Positions 25,674-33,575 of a stretch of DNA of 64,000 nucleotides are shown in pieces. Made by a program: the position numbers and the translations under genes. The stretch spans positions 744,903-808,902 of the forward strand of contig NZ_STGQ01000003.1 in NCBI RefSeq assembly GCF_004916975.1, given 5' to 3'. Each line of letters starts with the position of its first letter. Position 1 is the stretch's first letter. Source of the stretch: Paenibacillus dokdonensis (GTDB lineage: Bacteria > Bacillota > Bacilli > Paenibacillales > Paenibacillaceae). The notes below the pieces were generated by a model that saw only the letters and a program-made list of their open reading frames with translations, made no database searches and was not told the DNA's origin.

Positions 25674-26453
25674 TCAGGAGCCGAACATCCAGCAGTTCAG
25701 GCTGAGGTTACCATATTGGTAAGCCTGAAAGAGGCGCTTGGCTTTGCGGTCATCATCCGCCGCACCCATCGCATAAAAGAGCGGGGTGAAATGCTCCACT
25801 CCATAAGAAGGCACCGCCTGGCGGGCATATGGAGCTTTTTTGTCATAATCAAACAACTCATGAACCTTCCAGCTTTCCAGCTGCTTGGCGATCCATTCAT
25901 CGAACTCTACGGCCCATGCATCCGGTTCACCCGACTGGCTGATCATGCGCAAGTTATGCACAAGTCCGCCGCTGCCGATCACCAGCACATTTTGCTGACG
26001 AAGCTCCTTCAGCATCGCGCCGATCGCATACTGTTCCGCGGGGGAACGTCTGGAATCCACAGATAGCTCTACTACCGGAATGTTGGCGTCAGGGTACATT
26101 TTCTGCAAAATCACCCAAGCCCCATGGTCAAGCCCCCGGCCGAGAACCGGTTGGTACGACAGATTGCCAGCATCGAACATCTGCCCAATCTGCTGGGTAA
26201 GCGATGCAGAGCCCGGAGCCGGATACCGCAGTTCGTACATGGCTTCGGGAAAACCGTAGAAGTCATGCATCGTACCGTGGGATTCATCCACGCTGACAGA
26301 CTGGTCAGGACTATCCCAATGCGCCGAAAAAACGGCAATGGCCTCCGGTGTAGGAAGCTCCCGTCCCAGGTTTTCCAGAAAACGCGTGTATCCGTTATCT
26401 TCCAGGGCGAGCATAGGTGAACCGTGCGCTACAAATAAAGATGGTAATGTCAT
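25674..26453 (-). CDS. DODA-type extradiol ring-cleavage dioxygenase
   Basis: The start chosen is ATG 26453 because GGAGG lies 9 nt upstream; an in-frame GTG further up overlaps that RBS. The 259-residue protein begins MTLPSLFVAHGSPMLALEDN and carries SAHWDSPDQSVSV, RGLDHGAWVILQKMYPDANI and GSGGLVHNLRM. The His residues of these motifs are the metal ligands and acid-base residues of LigB-like class III dioxygenases. YgiD in E. coli is a related 4,5-DOPA dioxygenase. The aromatic substrate here is unknown. Confidence 0.9.
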   Translation of the reverse strand: MTLPSLFVAHGSPMLALEDNGYTRFLENLGRELPTPEAIAVFSAHWDSPDQSVSVDESHGTMHDFYGFPEAMYELRYPAPGSASLTQQIGQMFDAGNLSYQPVLGRGLDHGAWVILQKMYPDANIPVVELSVDSRRSPAEQYAIGAMLKELRQQNVLVIGSGGLVHNLRMISQSGEPDAWAVEFDEWIAKQLESWKVHELFDYDKKAPYARQAVPSYGVEHFTPLFYAMGAADDDRKAKRLFQAYQYGNLSLNCWMFGS

Positions 26454-26587
26454 CGATGTCAACCTCCACACGCCAGTATAAGTTGCTACTTATATTTTAC
26501 CGTGTATGAAGAGATAATTCCAATCTCTGTATCACTGCTGGCTGTATTTATTTCGAGTAATGTATAGTTGTGTGCATTTTTCTGCCG

Positions 26588-27418
26588 TTAGATCATCCAG
26601 TGCTGCCAATCCTGCTGCAGTGTCTTCTGCTCGTTTAACCATTCTTTGGTCCGGTGAATCAGCTGCCCGCAGTGCGAACCTGAAGAATAGGTGTGATTCC
26701 CCTGGAAAATAATCTCTTTGTCGCAGCGGCCCTCGGACCGCATCCAGAACACCTTTTGATACAGAAAAGCATAATCGACCGAAATCGTATCATCCGAGGT
26801 GCCATGAACGACAAGTACGTTGCCTGTGAACTTGCTGGCCTCCTGAAACGGCTGATATGTTCCGAGCGAATCAAAAAATGCAGGTGCAAATTCGAATCCA
26901 AGATAATCGGAGCTGCCCGTCTTGACCGCATGATTATACACCTCACGTCCGGTAATTTTCACGATATCACTCAGCGGATATCCTACCGCCGACCACAATA
27001 CCAGATTCTTCACCCTGCGGTCACGCACGGCTGTCAGAATGGCCACGGCACCGCCGAGGCTATGCCCGATCAGCGTCACCTGGGATGGATCGACATTTCC
27101 GCAATCCAGGGCATAATCAAGCACGGTCCGGGTCTGGGCAATCATGGACTCCAGCCCTTCCTTGCCATAATCTCCGCTGCTTTCGCCGCAACCGGCATAA
27201 TCAAAGCGCAGTACCATGTTTCCTTCCCCGGCTAATTCCCTGGCAGTCTTTACGAACAAACGGTCCACGCCAACCCGGCTCCCGACGAAGCCATGGCAGA
27301 TGACAACCAGCGGAGCCCGCTCCCCGCAGCGTCCGTTCTTCCCTTCCTCCTGCGCTGGATAATGCAGGCTCGCGGTCAGTTCCTCCTGGCCATGCCTTAT
27401 CATGATCTGTCTTTCCAT
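26588..27418 (-). CDS. Alpha/beta hydrolase, esterase-like
   Basis: The 276-residue protein has the oxyanion motif VVICHGFVGSRVG and the nucleophile elbow LIGHSLGGAV with Ser120. It also has FDYAGCGESSGDYGKEG, the acid in VVHGTSDDTISVDYA and the catalytic His in FQGNHTYSSGSHCG. This set resembles cinnamoyl/feruloyl esterase-like serine hydrolases. There is no signal peptide, so it acts in the cytoplasm. It lies upstream of the DODA gene on the same strand with a 134-bp gap, so a joint role is possible but not shown. Confidence 0.86.
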   Translation of the reverse strand: MERQIMIRHGQEELTASLHYPAQEEGKNGRCGERAPLVVICHGFVGSRVGVDRLFVKTARELAGEGNMVLRFDYAGCGESSGDYGKEGLESMIAQTRTVLDYALDCGNVDPSQVTLIGHSLGGAVAILTAVRDRRVKNLVLWSAVGYPLSDIVKITGREVYNHAVKTGSSDYLGFEFAPAFFDSLGTYQPFQEASKFTGNVLVVHGTSDDTISVDYAFLYQKVFWMRSEGRCDKEIIFQGNHTYSSGSHCGQLIHRTKEWLNEQKTLQQDWQHWMI

Positions 27419-27644
27419 GACTCCACTCCCCTTTTAAATGTTAGATTCATTCATATTTTCTATATATTATATAATTCCGATAAGTTTAGTGAGATATAAG
27501 GTTTGAAGTCCATATTATCACTGCGGGTTTATGTGTGTCAATCCTAATCGGCATGGCTTTTTTGTGAAATGAGGAGGGTGGGTATGGAATGGTCAATCGT
27601 GGCAGAAACTAGGGGTCAGACCTGCTATAGAAAGGGATTTGGAT

Positions 27645-27767
27645 ATGTGGCAGCAATGGATCTCTCATATACGCGAACATCCCCTTTCCTGGGTGCTCGC
27701 TGCCTGCGTTTTATTGGCCATTATCTATGTGGCCGTCAATTATGAAAAACTCTTTTACCGGGAATGA
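27645..27767 (+). CDS. Small membrane protein (40 aa)
   Basis: ATG 27645 follows GAAAGGGATTTGG and opens a 40-residue frame: MWQQWISHIREHPLSWVLAA, then a continuous hydrophobic stretch (VLAACVLLAIIYVAV) and NYEKLFYRE at the end. This is a plausible single-span membrane peptide 73 bp upstream of the DUF1129 gene. It is too short for family assignment. The region 27419-27644 before it holds only A/T-rich promoter-like DNA. Confidence 0.5.
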   Translation: MWQQWISHIREHPLSWVLAACVLLAIIYVAVNYEKLFYRE

Positions 27768-27840
27768 ACCATTCAGGACTTACCAGGCCTTGAATTCGGC
27801 TGTTCCTGTTCCTATACTTGTTGTATACGGAGGAACGGAT

Positions 27841-28506
27841 ATGACAACAAGACAACTGATACAAGAGAACAACCGTCTGCGGGAGCAGATGACGCCGGCA
27901 AACCGGGATTTTTATGAGGATATCATCGTTTACGTGCGCGACAGCCGGGTAGACCGGCAGCAGGGTGAACAGAGACTACTTGAACTGGCGAAGGACGTGC
28001 TGGACGCGCAAAAGAAAGGCCAATCTGCCTCAAAGCTGCTCGGTGGAGATGCAGAAAGCTATGCCCGCTCGGTGGTTGAATCACTGCCGTCCGTTAAGCC
28101 TATCGAAGGAACCGCCTACTACATCATGATCGCCTGGACCGCTCTGACCATTCTGTTCCTGGTGGAGGCCGTGATCGGTTATGGGGCACAGCTTGCAGGT
28201 TACAGCGGCAGTCCGCTGAACCGAATCAGCTTGCTGGCCATCATTCTGATCGCTGCCGGCTCCATTGTGATCATGGAAGTTCTCATGAAGTCGCTGAACA
28301 AACCGCAGGATAACGATAACAAGAAGCCGGGAATCAACCTGAAAGCCATCGGCATCTACCTGATCGTGATGGTCGTTGTGATGGTGATCGGCTTTTCACT
28401 ACGCAGCATGCTGCCCGTATTTACGGTACCGCCAGGGCTTAGTCTGGTTCTGTGCATTATCGGTATTCTCGGGCTCCGGTTTATCTTTTTACGCAAATCC
28501 AGATAG
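27841..28506 (+). CDS. DUF1129-family membrane protein
   Basis: ATG 27841 has GGAGG eight nt upstream; the open frame further up is not used. The 221-residue protein starts MTTRQLIQENNRLREQMTPA with NRDFYEDIIVYVR, the DUF1129 N-terminal signature, followed by a helical part. Four membrane helices follow (about 88-220). Function in the family is unknown. It is probably co-transcribed with the 40-residue peptide before it and ends at the hairpin 28524-28577. Confidence 0.85.
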   Translation: MTTRQLIQENNRLREQMTPANRDFYEDIIVYVRDSRVDRQQGEQRLLELAKDVLDAQKKGQSASKLLGGDAESYARSVVESLPSVKPIEGTAYYIMIAWTALTILFLVEAVIGYGAQLAGYSGSPLNRISLLAIILIAAGSIVIMEVLMKSLNKPQDNDNKKPGINLKAIGIYLIVMVVVMVIGFSLRSMLPVFTVPPGLSLVLCIIGILGLRFIFLRKSR

Positions 28507-28523
28507 GATTACGCTCGGGTAAA

Positions 28524-28577
28524 AACATCTTTGTACTGCACAACGCATTCGTTTGTTGCTGGCAAGGATGTTTTTTT
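28524..28577 (+). terminator. Intrinsic terminator
   Basis: AACATCTTTG (28524-28533) pairs with CAAGGATGTT (28563-28572) with one G-U. Seven T follow on the plus strand. Confidence 0.75.
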
Positions 28578-28711
28578 GTGCGCCATGGGCCGAATTCTTG
28601 AAATATTTCCAAGTTCCTTTCAAATGTTTACAAGTCCGAAACAAACGGACACCCTGACGAAACAACATGTGGGTAATATGTGATTAACGAAACCTTGGAG
28701 GTGCTTTTTCA

Positions 28712-29656
28712 ATGAAATTATCAAAATCCGCAGTCACAGCCGCTGCCCTCATAGCCGCAATCAGTTTACAAGCAGGTGCCGGAGCGATTCATGCCGCCGG
28801 AACAACCGCTGCTCCCAAAGTCGTCTCGGCTTCATCAGCAGCTTCCGCCAAAACGGCGCATCAGAACGCAGTCTACAATCATATGATGAGCTTGCTCAAA
28901 TCCCCAACCAAGCAGGCCGAAGCCGTAAGTTATATGGAAAAGAATATCTATCAAGTGACACCTTGGCAGGGCTCCATGATGTTGCTGAAGCTCGAAAACG
29001 CTGAAAATGCCAATCTCGAAGCCTGGAACAATAAATTTTTCAAGGACAGCATTCAGAGCAAACTGATGAAGCTTATGAAATCCGGCGACGATTTGACATC
29101 GCTCATCAATAAGACCAGCGACAAGAACCTGAAAGCCTTGTTCAAGGGCGCGCGTGACAGCGGCTACCGGCTGGATACCTCGGAAGGGATGTTCTATCTG
29201 GTACTGGATTATCCACGATTCCAAAAGGTACGCTCCTATGTATCTGCCGACATCAAGAGCTACATTGATATCATGACAACGGAAACCAAAGCTCCGTTTG
29301 CCAATGACGGTGCCTTGTCCATCGGATGGACGGAAGTGACCAAGCGTGCATTGTCGCAGGAAGCCTTCGTGAAGACGTTCCCGCATTCCAACCGCACGGC
29401 CCAAGTGAAGTCGCTGTATACCATGTACCTAAACATTTCGATGTCCGGCCTCAATAACACACCGTTGTTTGACTATGACACCAAAAAAGCCGATCCTAAG
29501 GCTAAAGCGGCCCTGCAGGCTGCTGTCAGCAAAGGTGATCCTTCCAAGAGCGCTTATCTGAAAAAGATGAAAGGTTTCCTCGACGTGCTGGAGAAAAACA
29601 ATGACGTCCTGACACCTGAAGTCGATAAATACAGAAAAGCTGCTTCCGGCATGTAA
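28712..29656 (+). CDS. Secreted hypothetical protein
   Basis: The 314-residue protein has a clear signal peptide (MKLSKSAVTAAALIAAISLQ, cleavage near AIHAA, residue about 28). A Ser/Ala-rich linker follows, then a mostly helical, Lys-rich domain. GGAGGTG precedes ATG 28712. I do not recognise a domain. The body contains two Trp-rich points (TPWQGSMMLLKLENAE, GWTEVTKRALSQEAF) that would be useful for a profile search. It is monocistronic, closed by a terminator at 29701-29742. Confidence 0.75.
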   Translation: MKLSKSAVTAAALIAAISLQAGAGAIHAAGTTAAPKVVSASSAASAKTAHQNAVYNHMMSLLKSPTKQAEAVSYMEKNIYQVTPWQGSMMLLKLENAENANLEAWNNKFFKDSIQSKLMKLMKSGDDLTSLINKTSDKNLKALFKGARDSGYRLDTSEGMFYLVLDYPRFQKVRSYVSADIKSYIDIMTTETKAPFANDGALSIGWTEVTKRALSQEAFVKTFPHSNRTAQVKSLYTMYLNISMSGLNNTPLFDYDTKKADPKAKAALQAAVSKGDPSKSAYLKKMKGFLDVLEKNNDVLTPEVDKYRKAASGM

Positions 29657-29700
29657 ATAACGCATATTAGACCGGCCGTAGTAACCACAATAAGGTCTCT

Positions 29701-29742
29701 GCCCCTCACTGCTTCTAAACGGAGCGGCGCAGGGGCTTTTTT
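29701..29742 (+). terminator. Intrinsic terminator
   Basis: GCCCCT (29701-29706) and AGGGGC (29731-29736) close a longer imperfect hairpin that is followed by six T on the plus strand. Confidence 0.75.
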
Positions 29743-29853
29743 CATGCGGGTGAGGGTGATCGCATTCATAAATGAGCTGCAAAATTTGGCATGAAAGCCT
29801 GAGTTTGAAAGCATCGTTTACGGTTAAAGTATGGGGGAAGGGAGTTTTGCAGC

Positions 29854-30531
29854 ATGAGAAAAATAAGCATTATTTTATTAGGACTGTTCCTGCTCATTGG
29901 AGCTGCGGGCTGCTCGTCCAAGGAAGCGGAGAGCGGCAGCAACGCCGGTCAAGCCAGTAATCAGGGCAGTACCAATAATGGTACGGATGCTCATACGGAT
30001 AGTGAAAATAATACCCATACCTCTACTACGGCTCCAACACCTGCGAAGGAAACGAATCCGGCTGCACAAGCAGCTGCCGATTTGCAAAAGGCCACATTTA
30101 AGGTAACTCCGCGGGAAGCTCTCGACCTCGCTGCCACCAAAGGCCAAGGCGATGTCACCAAACTGGAGCTGGAGCTGGAAAATCAGGTATATGCCTACAA
30201 AGTCGAAATGATGACCGATACGCAGAAAACCAAAGTAGGCATCCATGCAGACGATAAGAGCATCCTCGAAAATAAATCCGAACCGCTGGATAAAAGCAAG
30301 GTTAAAATCGACCGGCAGCAGTCCAAAATCGACCTGACGGGGATCATCGATGAGAAGAAAGCCATGGAGATCGCCACCCAAAAAGTGAACGGAACCGTGT
30401 CCGAATGGAAAATCGAAAGAAAAAACGGTCCCACGTACTATGAAGTTGACGTACACAATGCCAATAAAGAACATGAAATCAAGATTGATGCCAAAACCGG
30501 TAAGATTCTCAGTCTTGGCGAGGATGATTAA
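29854..30531 (+). CDS. PepSY-domain lipoprotein
   Basis: The 225-residue protein has the lipobox GAAGC (Cys20) and a low-complexity Ser/Thr/Asn linker (about 25-70). Two PepSY-type repeats follow: VTPREALDLAATKGQGDVTK with YAYKVEMMT, and IDEKKAMEIATQKVNGTVSE with YYEVDVHN. The end is EIKIDAKTGKILSL, diagnostic of PepSY. PepSY domains are thought to bind or inhibit peptidases at the envelope. The gene stands alone with a strong terminator. Confidence 0.87.
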   Translation: MRKISIILLGLFLLIGAAGCSSKEAESGSNAGQASNQGSTNNGTDAHTDSENNTHTSTTAPTPAKETNPAAQAAADLQKATFKVTPREALDLAATKGQGDVTKLELELENQVYAYKVEMMTDTQKTKVGIHADDKSILENKSEPLDKSKVKIDRQQSKIDLTGIIDEKKAMEIATQKVNGTVSEWKIERKNGPTYYEVDVHNANKEHEIKIDAKTGKILSLGEDD

Positions 30532-30574
30532 ACCGGATTTAGGGCTACTGGCATGACCTGCAAGTTTACCACAG

Positions 30575-30612
30575 GAAGGCTTCCGACAAGCTGTCGGAGG
30601 TCTTCTTTTTTT
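30575..30612 (+). terminator. Intrinsic terminator
   Basis: GAAGGCTTCCGACA and TGTCGGAGGTCTTC form a long stem with few mismatches. Seven T follow on the plus strand. Confidence 0.85.
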
Positions 30613-30663
30613 GTTGTTTGGATGCATGGTGGGACTCTCAAAAACTACCACTATTATCCTGTA

Positions 30664-30718
30664 AATAATTTTCTATATTTTCGGATGTTTAGAAAATTAT
30701 TTTCTAAAAGCGTTTACA
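30664..30718 (+). promoter_or_regulatory. Palindromic operator overlapping a cre-like site
   Basis: A perfect inverted repeat at 30688-30708 has 10-bp arms (TTTAGAAAAT) around a single T. An extra half-site AATAATTTTCTA lies at 30664-30675. TAAAAGCGTTTACA (30705-30718) matches the CcpA cre consensus TGWAANCGNTNWCA at 13 of 14 positions. Its last six bases, TTTACA, could serve as a -35. This suggests catabolite repression together with a specific regulator, possibly the RpiR protein encoded at the end of the cluster. Confidence 0.65.
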
Positions 30719-30788
30719 AATGATTTTTATTTTGTTAGCCTATAGGCATTAAAAGGAAATTAATCTTGCGATAAGAGGAGTGGAGAAC

Positions 30789-32138
30789 ATGCAGCAATAT
30801 GACGTAGTTGTCATGGGCGGAGGCATCTCCGGTTCCATGGCTGCCATTGCCGCTTCCAAAACCGGAGCCAAGACGCTGATCGTCGAATCTCACGGTTTTC
30901 TGGGCGGTACACTGACGGCTAATGGCGTAGGTCCCATGATGACCTTCCATGCCGGTGACAAGCAGGCGATTCAGGGATACACCGATCAGCTCATCGAACG
31001 GCTCAAAAGACTCGGCAAATCTCCAGGGCATATTTTCGATACGGTAGGTTTTACATACTCCGTCACCCCGTTTGACGCCGAAGCCATGAAGCATGAGCTC
31101 GAACTGATGGTCACGGAAGCTGGCGGTGATATCCTGTACCACACGATGCTGGCCGGAGTTCAGACGGAAAACGGGCGCATCACGGGTATTACGATATGCA
31201 ATAAATCCGGCATCAGCGAGATTAAGGCTGCCGTCTTCATCGATGCCACAGGCGATGGAGACCTGTCAGCAGGAGCCGGTGTTGAATACACCAAGGGTCG
31301 TGAGTCGGATGGTGCAACGCAGCCGATGACCTTGAAAATGAAAATGTACAACGTGAACATCGCCAAGGTCAAGGAGTATATTCATAGCCATCCCGAGGAC
31401 TTTCCTCTATACAATGGGGATACCTCCATTATTGAGAAAGCCCCCCGCCTCTCTGTCGGCGGCTTTGACAGCCTCTTCAAAAAAGCCAAGGAACGCGGCG
31501 AAATCTCCATCCCGCGCGAAAATATCCTGTTCTTTGAAACCAATAACCCAGGCGAAGTCATCCTGAATACAACCCGTATTCTCGGCCATGACGCGACCGA
31601 TGCGCTCAGCCTTAGCCGCGCCGAAATGGTAGGCCGCAAGCAGTGCCGCGAGCTGGAGCTGTTCGTACGCAAATACATCCCCGGCTTTGAGGATGCCGTC
31701 GTCGAATCCACGGGACCGAACATCGGTGTCCGCGGTTCGCGCCAGATTAAGGGCGTTTACACGCTGACCGCAAGCGATATTCTGGAGCAGCGCCTGTTCG
31801 AGGATACCATCGCCCACTCCGGCTATCCGATTGATATCCACAGCCCGGACGGCGAAGGCACGAAGCATCAAAAACTGGAATGGGGCGGCATGTACAGCAT
31901 TCCCTTCTCCTGCATGATCTCGGACTCCGTGAAGAACTTGATCGTCATCGGCCGCTGTATCTCGGCAACCTTTGAGGCGCAGGCCGCGATGAGAACCACG
32001 CCAACCACGGGCGCCATCGGACATGGCGGCGGCGTTGCGGCAGCACTCGCTGCACTTGAAGGACAGAACGTGCAGGATGTGGACATCAAGAAGGTGCAGA
32101 CGATTTTGAAAGAGCAAGGAGCATATCTGGAAGTTTAA
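30789..32138 (+). CDS. FAD-dependent oxidoreductase
   Basis: The start chosen is ATG 30789 because GAGGAG lies 8 nt upstream; an in-frame GTG at 30780 overlaps it. The 449-residue protein begins MQQYDVVVMGGGISGSMAAI, a classic FAD Rossmann motif, followed by TLIVESHGFLGGTLTANGVG. Near residue 155 it has AAVFIDATGDGDLSAGAGVE, and near 375 NLIVIGRCISATFEAQAAMR and the HGGGVAAALAAL end. This is the FAD_oxidored family (pfam12831). It is the first gene of a plus-strand cluster with a permease and a hydantoinase-like protein. The reaction is probably oxidation of the imported compound. Confidence 0.88.
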   Translation: MQQYDVVVMGGGISGSMAAIAASKTGAKTLIVESHGFLGGTLTANGVGPMMTFHAGDKQAIQGYTDQLIERLKRLGKSPGHIFDTVGFTYSVTPFDAEAMKHELELMVTEAGGDILYHTMLAGVQTENGRITGITICNKSGISEIKAAVFIDATGDGDLSAGAGVEYTKGRESDGATQPMTLKMKMYNVNIAKVKEYIHSHPEDFPLYNGDTSIIEKAPRLSVGGFDSLFKKAKERGEISIPRENILFFETNNPGEVILNTTRILGHDATDALSLSRAEMVGRKQCRELELFVRKYIPGFEDAVVESTGPNIGVRGSRQIKGVYTLTASDILEQRLFEDTIAHSGYPIDIHSPDGEGTKHQKLEWGGMYSIPFSCMISDSVKNLIVIGRCISATFEAQAAMRTTPTTGAIGHGGGVAAALAALEGQNVQDVDIKKVQTILKEQGAYLEV

Positions 32139-32167
32139 TAGCAGCCCATTTGAGAGGGGAAATTCTT

Positions 32168-33460
32168 GTGACAACGGCAATGTGGTTCCAAGCAATCGGT
32201 ATTCTGCTCATCTTTCTGGTGTTTGTGGGGCTTATGATGGCGCGTAAGCTGCCAACCATTCTGGCCCTGCCCTGCATGGCGATCCTTTTCGCCATCATCG
32301 CTGGCGTGCCTTGGTTGTCGAATAATCCGGACGTGACCTCCATCGCCAAAACCATCCTCGCCGGCGGCTCCATGAAACTGTCCGGCGCCATTGCAGGCTT
32401 GATATTCGGTGCCTGGTTCGGCCAGGTTCTGAACAAGGTCGGCATCACCAAATCCATTATCCGCAAGGCGGCTGAACTCGCCGGAGATAAACCTGTACTT
32501 ATAGCTATTCTATTCTTTATTACCGCATCCATTATTTTTTCCGCAGCAGGCGGACTCGGCATGGTCATCCTGGTCGGTACGATCGTCATTCCGATTATGC
32601 TGACGGCAGGCATTTCCCAATTTGTCGCTTCCATCGTTGTCCTGCTGGCTGTTGGGGTCGGCTCCCTCTTCAATGTTTCCAACTGGGCCGTATATGTCGA
32701 TGTGCTGGGCCTTTCCGTCGATAAAATTGCCAATTACACCTTGGTTGTAGCCCTCCCGCTTATCTTGATTTCACTGATTATGATCGTCTTCTATGTCAAA
32801 AAAGACGGCAAAGGCCGCAAAGCCTGGGCCATGCCAGCCGCAACGCCCGGCGACAACAAAAAGGTGCCAGCGATTGCGCTGATCAGCCCGCTCGTGCCGG
32901 TACTACTCGTCTTCATCTTCAAGATCGATATCGTACCGGCGGTTATCATCGGCGCGATAGTCACCATTCTGCTTACCTGGCCTAAGCGCCCGATCCATAT
33001 CCTGTCCAGCGCGATGATTGAGGGGATTCAAGATGTTGCCGGCGCAATGGCGCTCATGATCGGTATCGGTATCCTGCTGAGCTCCGTTATGTCGCCACAG
33101 GTATCGGCGGTTATTTCACCTCTGATTGAGTCCGTGCTTCCAGGCAACCCGCTAATGTATATTCTGTTCTTTACGATTCTGTCGCCGCTTGCGATCTACC
33201 GCGGACCGTTGAATGTATGGGGTCTTGGCAGCGGCATCGCCGCCCTCTTCGTCACAGCCGGTATGACGCCGGTTGCCGCCATGCTCGCTTTGCGCGCAGT
33301 CAGCAACGTGCAATCCGTCTCCGATCCAACGAATTCACATAACGTATGGGTGGCTGATTTTACGAAGAGCGATATTAATGAGATTTTGAAAAAGACACTG
33401 CCATGGACGATGGCATCCGTGCTGATCTCATTGATTTTCGGGGCATTTATGGTGTTCTAG
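32168..33460 (+). CDS. Carboxylate-type permease (CitMHS/GntP-like)
   Basis: GTG 32168 follows AGAGGGGA at 7 nt; a TTG further up overlaps that RBS. The 430-residue protein has about 12 hydrophobic segments and motifs such as SGAIAGLIFGAWFGQVLNKV, FSAAGGLGMVILVGTIVIPI and a C-terminal TNSHNVWVADFTKSDI. This layout is that of the ion-transporter superfamily carrying citrate, gluconate and other organic acids. It lies 29 bp after the oxidoreductase gene and is clearly in its operon. The substrate is unknown. Confidence 0.8.
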   Translation: MTTAMWFQAIGILLIFLVFVGLMMARKLPTILALPCMAILFAIIAGVPWLSNNPDVTSIAKTILAGGSMKLSGAIAGLIFGAWFGQVLNKVGITKSIIRKAAELAGDKPVLIAILFFITASIIFSAAGGLGMVILVGTIVIPIMLTAGISQFVASIVVLLAVGVGSLFNVSNWAVYVDVLGLSVDKIANYTLVVALPLILISLIMIVFYVKKDGKGRKAWAMPAATPGDNKKVPAIALISPLVPVLLVFIFKIDIVPAVIIGAIVTILLTWPKRPIHILSSAMIEGIQDVAGAMALMIGIGILLSSVMSPQVSAVISPLIESVLPGNPLMYILFFTILSPLAIYRGPLNVWGLGSGIAALFVTAGMTPVAAMLALRAVSNVQSVSDPTNSHNVWVADFTKSDINEILKKTLPWTMASVLISLIFGAFMVF

Positions 33461-33521
33461 AGATATTGTAAAGGGTTCGGTTTTTGCACTAGCTAGCTGC
33501 AGAGATACAATTTATACAAAT

Positions 33522-33557
33522 CGGGCAAAGTACATCTCTTACAGGGTTCTTTGCCCG
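33522..33557 (+). other. Hairpin just upstream of the hyuA-like RBS
   Basis: CGGGCAAAG (33522-33530) and CTTTGCCCG (33549-33557) form a perfect 9-bp stem with an 18-nt loop. There is no T-run, and the RBS AGGAGG starts 9 nt later. It is more likely a processing or stability element in the operon RNA than a terminator. Confidence 0.5.
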
Positions 33558-33575
33558 CCATCTTAGGAGGACATT

